A DNA stretch of 64,000 bases from Arcobacter_B sp049472135 (GTDB taxonomy: Bacteria; Campylobacterota; Campylobacteria; Campylobacterales; Arcobacteraceae), in the NCBI RefSeq assembly GCF_049472135.1, contig NZ_JBMOVV010000003.1:124001-188000 (forward strand), given 5' to 3'. The position numbers and the translations under genes were made by a program. Positions 28,585-35,762 of the stretch are shown in pieces. The stretch's first letter is position 1. Every line of letters starts with the position of its first letter. Below the pieces are notes generated by a model, which had not been told where the DNA came from, searched no databases, and saw only the letters and a program-made list of their open reading frames with translations.

Positions 28585-29240
28585 AAATATTACTTTTAGA
28601 AGATGATATTATGTTAAATGAAATGATTACAGAGTATTTAACATCTACAGGACATTCAATTACTAGCACAACTAAAGGTGATGAGTGTCTAAATGTTTTA
28701 GAAGAACAAAAGTTTGATTTATTAATACTTGATATTAATGTACCAAATATTGATGGATTAAGTATCTTAGAGCAATTACATGAAAATAAAAAGATGATAC
28801 CAACTATATTTATATCTGCACTTATTGATATTGAAGATATTGATAGAGCCTTTAATATTGGTTGTCATGACTATCTTAAAAAGCCTTTTCATTTAAGAGA
28901 ATTAACACTTAGAATAAATAAAATTCTAAAAACAAATATTGCTCCTCAAAAACATAAAAGGTTATCAAAGCATTATAGCTTTGATGCAGAGACAATGACA
29001 CTTTACTTTAATAATGAACCTCACATTTTACCTAAAAGACAACTTCAAATTATTGAGCTTTTAGCTCACAATAGAAGTTTAGTTGTTCAATATGATATGT
29101 TTAGAACTTATGTATGGAATGATGATTTTATAGATAATGCAACAATTAGAGCAGAAGTAAATAGAGTTAAAAAAGTTTTAAAAGAAGATTTTATTAAAAA
29201 TATTAGAGGAAGTGGTTATATGGTTGAAAGACCAAATTAA
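28581..29240 (+). CDS. OmpR-family response regulator, partner of the FIST kinase
   Basis: A 219-residue regulator. The receiver domain has the acidic pair in LLLEDD, the phosphorylation site Asp51 in LILDINVP, Ser79 and the lysine in YLKKPF. A winged-helix DNA-binding domain follows (about 125-219), ending NIRGSGYMVERPN. OmpR/PhoB-type proteins bind direct repeats 11 bp apart. This is exactly the spacing of the repeats at seven promoters here, one of them beside this gene. It is therefore my candidate activator of the alcohol-oxidation regulon. It converges with the AraC gene with 7 bp between. Confidence 0.93.
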   Translation: MKILLLEDDIMLNEMITEYLTSTGHSITSTTKGDECLNVLEEQKFDLLILDINVPNIDGLSILEQLHENKKMIPTIFISALIDIEDIDRAFNIGCHDYLKKPFHLRELTLRINKILKTNIAPQKHKRLSKHYSFDAETMTLYFNNEPHILPKRQLQIIELLAHNRSLVVQYDMFRTYVWNDDFIDNATIRAEVNRVKKVLKEDFIKNIRGSGYMVERPN

Positions 29241-29247
29241 CCTACTT

Positions 29248-30123
29248 CTAAAATTTAATTGATACAAAAAAGCTTAAATCAAACTCATTATCATCACTTA
29301 AAAAGTTGTTTTTTCTATACTCTACATAAGAAGGTTTTGTTGTTGTTTCAAACTCACTTCTAGGCAACCACTCATGATAAACCCAATGAATAAACTTTAA
29401 AACATCCCCATGTACACCTTGCAAATCAAATCTAGCATAAACACCATCAGCAATCATAAAATCAGGAAGTCTATCACTTTTAACCTCTTCATTATCATTT
29501 GTTTCGATACAAGCGATATATTGACAATCACTTAAAGGTGTAATTGATGGATTATCATGAAAAAGAGCAATCTCTTTATAATTTTGTATATCATTTGAGA
29601 GTCTCCAAACTTGCATCTTTTGCCAAGTCTGTTTTATATTTACATTATAACCTCTATTTCTAATATAGTAGGCTTTTCTAAAAGGCATCTTTACAATAGT
29701 TGGAGTGATTTCATTAAAATTAGCTTTTGACTCCATGGCTTTTGGTGATTGTTGTAAGATATTATTTGAATACTCTTTATATCCACCTTTTTTCCACTGT
29801 TTTGGTGTCATATCAAATCTCTCTTTAAATGTTTTAATAAAAGAGGATTGAGAAGAGTATCCACATTGATTAGCAATCTCAGAAATAGTTGAATATTTAT
29901 TTGTTAAAAGTAAATTTGAAGCTTTTTGCAATCTAATTGATTTAATACTCTCATAAATATTTTTTCCAAAAGCCTCTTTAAAAATACGATGCATATGAAA
30001 TTTACTTACATTTAAATCAATACTAAGTTCTTCTATATCGATATTTGTTTCAATATGAGTATAGATATAAAACATTATATCATTTGCAATTTTTGTTCTT
30101 TTTTGAAGGGTCTGTTTTTTCAT
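29248..30123 (-). CDS. AraC-family regulator with GyrI-like effector domain
   Basis: A 291-residue regulator. Two helix-turn-helix motifs lie in the first ~110 residues (IEELSIDLNVSKFHMHRIFK and ISEIANQCGYSSQSSFIKTF, ending MTPKQWKK). A GyrI-like ligand domain covers about 140-291, as in Rob/BmrR-type proteins that bind lipophilic small molecules. No good ribosome site precedes the ATG. The target is unknown. Three TAGCA motifs 22 bp apart lie just upstream (see findings). Confidence 0.88.
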   Translation of the reverse strand: MKKQTLQKRTKIANDIMFYIYTHIETNIDIEELSIDLNVSKFHMHRIFKEAFGKNIYESIKSIRLQKASNLLLTNKYSTISEIANQCGYSSQSSFIKTFKERFDMTPKQWKKGGYKEYSNNILQQSPKAMESKANFNEITPTIVKMPFRKAYYIRNRGYNVNIKQTWQKMQVWRLSNDIQNYKEIALFHDNPSITPLSDCQYIACIETNDNEEVKSDRLPDFMIADGVYARFDLQGVHGDVLKFIHWVYHEWLPRSEFETTTKPSYVEYRKNNFLSDDNEFDLSFFVSIKF

Positions 30124-30250
30124 AACAACAATTATAGCAAAAATGAACTATTTCTTTAGCAAATAAAAATAATTTGACTAGCATATAAAATAAAGAAGTA
30201 ATTTTGAAAAAAACATACAATACTTCATCTTTAAAAAATAAGGAAAGTTT

Positions 30251-31699
30251 ATGAAGAAGATTAAGAAAGTATTAGTAGCAAATAGAAATGAGATAGCCCT
30301 TAGAATTATTAGAGCGTGTAAAGAATTAGATATAAAAAGTGTAGCTATTTTTTCTGAAGTTGATATTGATGGAGTATGGGTTAAAAAAGCTGATGAATGC
30401 TACCCTATTTTAGGCAATCCCATTGAGGCTTATTTAAATTATGACAAAATTATTGCTTTGGCAAAAAAATGTGATTGTGATGCGATTCATCCAGGATATG
30501 GTTTTCTAAGTGAAAATGCTGAATTTGCTCAAGCGTGTGAAGATAATGGAATTATTTTTATTGGTCCTAAACCTGAACATATTGCTTTATTTGGGGATAA
30601 AATGGCATCAAAAGTTGCCATGAAAGAAATAGGTGTACCTGTTTTAGAAGGAACAAGTGAACCTATTGTAAATATAAATGAAGGGAAAAGTATTGCTAAA
30701 CAAATAGGTTTTCCTATTATTATAAAAGCTGCCTTTGGTGGTGGTGGAAGAGGAATGAGAATAGTAAAAGAAGAAAAAGATTTTGAAGAACTATTTAATT
30801 CAGCAACACAAGAAGCACAAAAGTTTTTTGGTAAAGGTGATGTTTTTATTGAAAAATATGTTCAAAATCCAAGACATATTGAGATTCAAATAATCTCTGA
30901 TAAGTATGGGAATGTATTACATTTAGGAGAAAGAGATTGTTCAATTCAAAGAAGACATCAAAAAGTAATAGAGATAGCTCCTAGTCCAAGATTAAACGAA
31001 GAAGTTAGAAAAGAGTTATATAGAGTCTCAACAAAAGCTATGTTCAAACTTGGATATGAAAGTGTAGGAACAGTTGAATTTTTAGTAGATGATAAAGATA
31101 ATATCTATTTTATAGAGATGAATACAAGAGTTCAAGTAGAACACCCTGTAACAGAACTTATCTCTGGAATTGATATTATTCAAAGAATGATTGAAATAGC
31201 AGAAGGGGATAAACTTAAATTTCTTCAAGAAGAAATAAAATTCAAAGGTTATGCAATAGAATTTAGAATAAATGCTGAAGACCCAAAGAAAAACTTTATG
31301 CCCTCAAGTGGAAAAATCACAAATTATATGGCACCAGGAGGTCCAGGAGTTAGACTTGATACAGCTCTTTACGCAGGATATAAAATCCCATCAAACTATG
31401 ATTCAATGTTAGGAAAATTAATTGTATTCTCTCTTGATTGGGAAGGAGCAGTAAAAAAAGCAAAAAGAGCCCTTGATGAGTTTTTTATAGAAGGACTTCC
31501 TACAAATATTCCTTTACATAGAGAAATTGTAAGAGATAATGATTTTATTGAAGGAAAACTAGATACTTCTTATTTAGATAAAAAACTAGAACACTTTAAC
31601 TTAGAAGCAATAAATCATATTTTAGAAGAAGAAAATAGAATTGAAAGCATAAGAAAATTAATAACAAATATAAAAGAAAACAAGATTAATGTTAGATAA
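30251..31699 (+). CDS. Biotin carboxylase subunit (PycA/AccC type)
   Basis: An ATP-grasp enzyme that carboxylates biotin. It has KVLVANRNEIALRIIRACKE at the N terminus, the glycine-rich ATP loop AAFGGGGRGMR near 170, and EMNTRVQVEHPVTE near 290. At 482 residues it is longer than AccC (about 445) and has the C-terminal extension I recall from Campylobacter PycA, the biotin carboxylase half of a split pyruvate carboxylase. I favour that over acetyl-CoA carboxylase, but sequence alone cannot exclude AccC. No biotin carrier or carboxyltransferase gene is adjacent. AAGGAAAG precedes the ATG. Confidence 0.88.
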   Translation: MKKIKKVLVANRNEIALRIIRACKELDIKSVAIFSEVDIDGVWVKKADECYPILGNPIEAYLNYDKIIALAKKCDCDAIHPGYGFLSENAEFAQACEDNGIIFIGPKPEHIALFGDKMASKVAMKEIGVPVLEGTSEPIVNINEGKSIAKQIGFPIIIKAAFGGGGRGMRIVKEEKDFEELFNSATQEAQKFFGKGDVFIEKYVQNPRHIEIQIISDKYGNVLHLGERDCSIQRRHQKVIEIAPSPRLNEEVRKELYRVSTKAMFKLGYESVGTVEFLVDDKDNIYFIEMNTRVQVEHPVTELISGIDIIQRMIEIAEGDKLKFLQEEIKFKGYAIEFRINAEDPKKNFMPSSGKITNYMAPGGPGVRLDTALYAGYKIPSNYDSMLGKLIVFSLDWEGAVKKAKRALDEFFIEGLPTNIPLHREIVRDNDFIEGKLDTSYLDKKLEHFNLEAINHILEEENRIESIRKLITNIKENKINVR

Positions 31700-31733
31700 A
31701 TATCATATTTATCAATAATGAAATATAAAAAAA

Positions 31734-31802
31734 GCACTAATAGACAATTTTATTAGCAAGAAAAAAGAAGAATTATTTCTTATTTTTTCATACAATTAGT
31801 GC
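31734..31802 (+). other. Nested inverted repeat after the biotin carboxylase gene
   Basis: GCACTAAT (31734-31741) pairs with ATTAGTGC (31795-31802). Inside, a second imperfect stem pairs GAAAAAAGAA with TTCTTATTTTTTC. It could be a terminator for the upstream gene, though the T-tract lies inside the structure, or a leader structure for the next gene. Confidence 0.35.
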
Positions 31803-31836
31803 AATTCAAATATAAGTAAGTTTTTTAGGAAGAAAT

Positions 31837-32493
31837 ATGGACTTAAACAAACAACTGAATTTAGTTTTACAACAGTGTGAATCTATAAATTTGCAAAAAT
31901 TAAAATTAGATACTCTACTTATTATTGTTCATCATTTATTAAGTGATTACAAAAAAATGGAATTACCTAAAAATGAAAAAGACATGAAATTTATTCATGA
32001 AAATGTGAAAAATCTAAAAATATATTTAGACAATAATATAGTAACAAGTGAAACACTTTCATATGTTTTCCAGAATCAAAATAAGTCCTCGACACTTAAA
32101 AAAATATCAACAAATTTAGAACCAATGAGGGCTTATTATAAATTCCTAACCTCAATCTTTTCTTCCCAACTAAAGAAGGGTTCGTATTGGATTCCTGAAC
32201 TACTTGCTTTTAGTTTGATTTATAATTATAAAAAAGAGTTTGAAAAATCTTTTTGTTCATATACGTTCATCGATAGCTTCCCTATTGATAAGATACTAAG
32301 TATTTACAATGAAAATAATATAGCAGTTAAAAAGAATATATCTCAAAAAGATGATATTCCAACTTGGAAAGTTAAGACAAGTTTGGATGAGATGTATGAT
32401 TTATCTGAATATATGATAAAAAAGTATCTATCATACAGTTTCAAAATTAATACAAAAAGAGTTTCTAAAACTCGAAAGAAAAGAAGAAGATAG
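31837..32493 (+). CDS. Hypothetical protein with basic tail
   Basis: A 218-residue protein that I do not recognise. It is mostly helical, rich in K, L and S, without signal peptide or membrane segment. The C terminus is very basic (KRVSKTRKKRRR), which suggests nucleic-acid or membrane-surface binding. AGGAAGAAAT is a good ribosome site, so it is likely to be expressed. It converges with pqqE (11 bp between the stops) and is not part of the PQQ operon. Confidence 0.65.
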   Translation: MDLNKQLNLVLQQCESINLQKLKLDTLLIIVHHLLSDYKKMELPKNEKDMKFIHENVKNLKIYLDNNIVTSETLSYVFQNQNKSSTLKKISTNLEPMRAYYKFLTSIFSSQLKKGSYWIPELLAFSLIYNYKKEFEKSFCSYTFIDSFPIDKILSIYNENNIAVKKNISQKDDIPTWKVKTSLDEMYDLSEYMIKKYLSYSFKINTKRVSKTRKKRRR

Positions 32494-32504
32494 ATTTAAC
32501 TCTA

Positions 32505-33638
32505 TCAAGCTTCTAAAAATGAAATAGAATTTTTTCTATTTCTGTAAAAAATCTTTTGATCGCTATAAGTGATACTATCTTGGATTTTTTGCGTAACAAC
32601 TGCATGATCAGGTGATTTAGAACACACAGGATCTGCAGCATTCATCTCTCCTGTTAGAGCAAAGGCTTGGCATCTGCAACCGCCAAAGTCTTTGTCTCTT
32701 TCATCACAAGTCCTACAAGGCTCTTTCATCCAACTATCACCTCTAAAATAATTAAAGGCTTTTGAGTCATACCATACTTCTTTTACAGAGTTTTCTTTAA
32801 CATTTGGAAATTCTAAAGGTAAAGTATTTGCTGTATTACATGGAAGTGCAACTCCATCAGGATTTATAGTTAAAAATGTAGTACCCCAACCATTCATACA
32901 TGCTTTTGGTCTATCAGCAAAATAATCAGGTACAACTAAAAATACTTTCATTGCATCATCTTTTTGTCTATACTCATTTACTTTTGCTTTTGCTTCATCT
33001 AATTGCTCTTTTGAAGGAAGCAGTGCATTTATATTTTTTAAGGCCCAACCATAATATTGAATATTTGCAATTTCTAAATAATTTGCTCCAAGAGTTTCGG
33101 CAAATTCAATAATTTCACCTACTTGATGAATATTTTGTCTAGTAATACAAGTATTTACAATTAGTTGTAATCCTGCATCTTTTACTTCTTTTGCAAAGGC
33201 AATTTTCTCTTTATAAGAGTTTTTATTGTTAGTAATTAAAGTCATAGTATTCTCATCATGAGATTGAATACCTAACTGAACCGTTTTAAGCCCTGCATCT
33301 TTTAGTTTTTTAACTATTCCTTTTGGAGCACCAACTCCTGATGTAATAAGATTTGTATAAAACTTCAAGTCATTTGCTTTTTGAACAATATCAACTATAT
33401 CTTTATTTAGTAAAGGCTCACCACCTGAAATACCAAGTTGAACAGCTCCAAGTTCTCTAACCTCATCCATCACTCTAAACCAATCATCTTTACTCATAGC
33501 ATCTTTTGTATTTACAAAATCAAGTTGATTATAACAGTAAGAACACTCTAAAGGACACTTATGAGTTAACTCCAAAAGAACCCAAAGAGGTGGTTTTATT
33601 TCTAATTTTTCATTATTTGCTTTATCATTAATCGACAT
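32505..33638 (-). CDS. pqqE: PQQ biosynthesis radical SAM enzyme PqqE
   Basis: PqqE links Glu and Tyr side chains of the PqqA peptide, the first chemical step of PQQ synthesis. The radical SAM cluster cysteines are Cys28, Cys32 and Cys35 in CPLECSYC. A SPASM-type C-terminal region supplies more cysteines (CNTANTL, CRTCDERDKDFGGCRCQAF). The frame opens at an ATG at 33668, but MSINDKANNE at 33638 fits the family start better. Either choice overlaps pqqD. It is the last gene of the pqqABCDE series. Confidence 0.95.
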   Translation of the reverse strand: MSINDKANNEKLEIKPPLWVLLELTHKCPLECSYCYNQLDFVNTKDAMSKDDWFRVMDEVRELGAVQLGISGGEPLLNKDIVDIVQKANDLKFYTNLITSGVGAPKGIVKKLKDAGLKTVQLGIQSHDENTMTLITNNKNSYKEKIAFAKEVKDAGLQLIVNTCITRQNIHQVGEIIEFAETLGANYLEIANIQYYGWALKNINALLPSKEQLDEAKAKVNEYRQKDDAMKVFLVVPDYFADRPKACMNGWGTTFLTINPDGVALPCNTANTLPLEFPNVKENSVKEVWYDSKAFNYFRGDSWMKEPCRTCDERDKDFGGCRCQAFALTGEMNAADPVCSKSPDHAVVTQKIQDSITYSDQKIFYRNRKNSISFLEA

Positions 33639-33897
33639 ACTGTACCCACTTTCTATCAAAAGCTTCATTGAAAAAAGCTTCTATATCTTTTGATAAACCA
33701 GTCATTTCAAACTTTTTTTCTAAAGTCTCTACTATTTGATTAAAACTTTTTGTTCCATCACATTGATTCATGATTTCACCAGCACTTTGATTTAACTGAA
33801 CCATACCTTCTGGGTATAATAATACAAAACAGTCTTGTGCTTTTTCAAACTGTAATTGAAAGTGATTATTCACTACAATTAATTTTTCTTTGTGCAT
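33628..33897 (-). CDS. pqqD: PQQ biosynthesis peptide chaperone PqqD
   Basis: PqqD binds the PqqA peptide and presents it to PqqE. The 89-residue protein has the family pattern YPEGMVQLNQSAGEIM followed by CDG and IVETLEKKF. It overlaps pqqC by 32 bp and pqqE by 11 bp, so the three are translated as a block. The length is normal. Confidence 0.94.
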   Translation of the reverse strand: MHKEKLIVVNNHFQLQFEKAQDCFVLLYPEGMVQLNQSAGEIMNQCDGTKSFNQIVETLEKKFEMTGLSKDIEAFFNEAFDRKWVQYVD

Positions 33898-34624
33898 CTT
33901 CTACCCCTTCAATATTAAAGTATGGAGGTTGTTTTAATTCGTATGCTAAATATAAAGCATCACACATTGTCCATAAAATATCTAATTTAAATTGTAATAT
34001 TTCACAAGCTTTACTTTGAAGCTCAATTGTATTAAACTCTTCTAATGTTAAAGCTAATCCATGCTGAACATCTCTTCTTGCTTCACTTAATCTTTTTTGG
34101 AAATATCTTAAACCTTTTGGTTCAATCCAAGGATAATTATCAGGCCATGTATTAAGTCTTTGTTGATGAATTTCAGGAGCAAACATCTCTGTTAAAGATG
34201 ACATTGCAGCCTCTTTCCAAGGTCTTTGTTTTGCAAAATTTATATATGCTTCAACTGCAAACTTAACTGATGGTAAAACATATCTATGAGAGATTAAATC
34301 CTCTTTATTTAGACCAACTGCTTCACCTAACTCAAGCCAAGCTTCAATTCCTCCACCAACACTATCATGGTCTATAATTCTATCTATCCACTTTCTTCTA
34401 TCTTCTAAAGGTGGATTATTTGACATAATTGCAGCATCTTTAATAGGAATTGCTGTTTGATAATAAAATCTATTTGCTACCCATCCCTGAATCTCTTCTT
34501 TTGTACATTCACCTTTATACATTCTTATATGAAAGGGATGATGAATATGGTACATCTTACCCATAGATCTTAATTTAGCTTCAAACTCTTCTTTTGAAAG
34601 TAATTGGTCAATTTTTTTAGTCAT
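33866..34624 (-). CDS. pqqC: Pyrroloquinoline-quinone synthase PqqC
   Basis: PqqC is a cofactor-less oxidase that performs the final ring closure and eight-electron oxidation to PQQ. The 252-residue helical protein has YHIHHPFHIRMYKG near residue 22, the WVANRFYYQ helix, and RIIDHDSVGGGIEAW near 90, all typical. The C-terminal extension ends KINCSE. It starts 16 bp after pqqB. Confidence 0.96.
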   Translation of the reverse strand: MTKKIDQLLSKEEFEAKLRSMGKMYHIHHPFHIRMYKGECTKEEIQGWVANRFYYQTAIPIKDAAIMSNNPPLEDRRKWIDRIIDHDSVGGGIEAWLELGEAVGLNKEDLISHRYVLPSVKFAVEAYINFAKQRPWKEAAMSSLTEMFAPEIHQQRLNTWPDNYPWIEPKGLRYFQKRLSEARRDVQHGLALTLEEFNTIELQSKACEILQFKLDILWTMCDALYLAYELKQPPYFNIEGVEDAQRKINCSE

Positions 34625-34640
34625 AATATTCTCTCCTTAA

Positions 34641-35558
34641 TTATATTTCGATACTCATACCATCATAAGAAACTTCAATTCCATGTGAAATAAGTTCCTT
34701 ATACTCATCACTACTCTCATCTAAAATAGGATTTGTATTATTTATATGAATTAGTATTTTTCTTGGTTTTTCTAAACTATCTAAAACTTTGATAAGTCCT
34801 TCTTCTCCACTTAATGGAATATGTCCCATATCAGTTCCAAGCTTATTTGAAAAATTCCCTTTAATCATTTCATCATTTGTCCATAATGTTCCTTCTATTA
34901 AAAGAACATCTGCATTTCTCATCTCTTCAAATACATGGTCTTCCATAACACCAAGTCCTGGTAAATAAAATAGTCTTTTTCCAGTATTTTTATTTACAAC
35001 TGTTATTCCAATATTATCACCTTTTCTTGGTTTATCTCTGTGGGCTGAATATGGAGGTGCATTTGAAATTAAAGCATGAGCATAAAACTCATAACTAGGC
35101 ATAACTGGTATTTCAAATTTTGTAGTTGAATCTGGAAGAATTTCATGCCAAACAGTTCCTCCACCATCCCAATGCTTTAGCATTTTCATAGTAGGAAAAG
35201 ATGTATTTAACTCTTCATTTACTTCTTTTGTACAGTAAATTTGATGAGGACATCCCTCTCTTAACATAAGAAGACCTGTTGTATGGTCAATTTGAGCATC
35301 GTTAAAAACGATAGCTTTTATTTTTGTTTCTCTTTTTTGTGTTGGGTGTAAAAAAGGGGAATTATGAATTTGCTCTAAAATATCTGGTGAAGTATTAAAT
35401 AAAACCCAATTTTCACCATCTTCGCTTATAGTAATAGAACTTTGAGTTCTTCTTTTGATAGTTTCTTTACCTTCTCTATAACCTTTACAGTTATCACAGT
35501 TACAGTTAAACTGAGGAAGTCCTCCTCCTGCTCCTGATCCTAAAACTTCTATTCTCAT
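34641..35558 (-). CDS. pqqB: PQQ biosynthesis protein PqqB
   Basis: A metallo-beta-lactamase fold protein needed for PQQ synthesis, proposed to hydroxylate the cross-linked diamino acid. The 305 residues include LGSGAGGGLPQFNCNCDNC at the N terminus and FNDAQIDHTTGLLMLREG. The conserved H-x-H-x-DH motif is altered, as is normal for PqqB. The ribosome site AGGGAAG sits at the foot of a 20-bp hairpin that separates this gene from pqqA. Confidence 0.96.
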   Translation of the reverse strand: MRIEVLGSGAGGGLPQFNCNCDNCKGYREGKETIKRRTQSSITISEDGENWVLFNTSPDILEQIHNSPFLHPTQKRETKIKAIVFNDAQIDHTTGLLMLREGCPHQIYCTKEVNEELNTSFPTMKMLKHWDGGGTVWHEILPDSTTKFEIPVMPSYEFYAHALISNAPPYSAHRDKPRKGDNIGITVVNKNTGKRLFYLPGLGVMEDHVFEEMRNADVLLIEGTLWTNDEMIKGNFSNKLGTDMGHIPLSGEEGLIKVLDSLEKPRKILIHINNTNPILDESSDEYKELISHGIEVSYDGMSIEI

Positions 35559-35571
35559 AATCTTCCCTTAA

Positions 35572-35616
35572 CTCTTTTTATAATTAAGTCTAAATAAGAC
35601 TTAATTATAAAAAGAG
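35572..35616 (-). terminator. 20-bp perfect hairpin between pqqA and pqqB
   Basis: The left arm 35572-35591 (CTCTTTTTATAATTAAGTCT) is fully complementary to the right arm 35597-35616, with a 5-nt loop AAATA. On the minus strand it ends directly at the pqqB ribosome site and lacks a free T-run. It is more likely an mRNA-stabilising or attenuating structure that lets pqqA be made in excess over pqqBCDE. Confidence 0.7.
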
Positions 35617-35651
35617 CAAACTAGCAAAAGCTAGTTTACTCGAAGTTGGCT

Positions 35652-35726
35652 CTACTCGTTACAAATATACATTGTTACTTCAAAACCAAATCTATTATCT
35701 ACAAACATAGGTGTTTCCCATTTCAT
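35652..35726 (-). CDS. pqqA: PqqA precursor peptide, 24 residues
   Basis: A 24-codon gene between the alcohol dehydrogenase and pqqB. The peptide begins MKWETPMFVDNRFG and ends EVTMYICNE. It carries the E-V-T-x-Y core that supplies both atoms of PQQ: Glu16 and Tyr20, with the required three-residue spacing. AAAGGAGGT lies 8 bases before the ATG, one of the strongest ribosome sites in the window, as expected for a substrate peptide needed in quantity. It starts 36 bp after the dehydrogenase stop and is probably on the same transcript. Confidence 0.95.
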   Translation of the reverse strand: MKWETPMFVDNRFGFEVTMYICNE

Positions 35727-35762
35727 AACAATTACCTCCTTTGTAAGATTTTTGTGTTCAGA

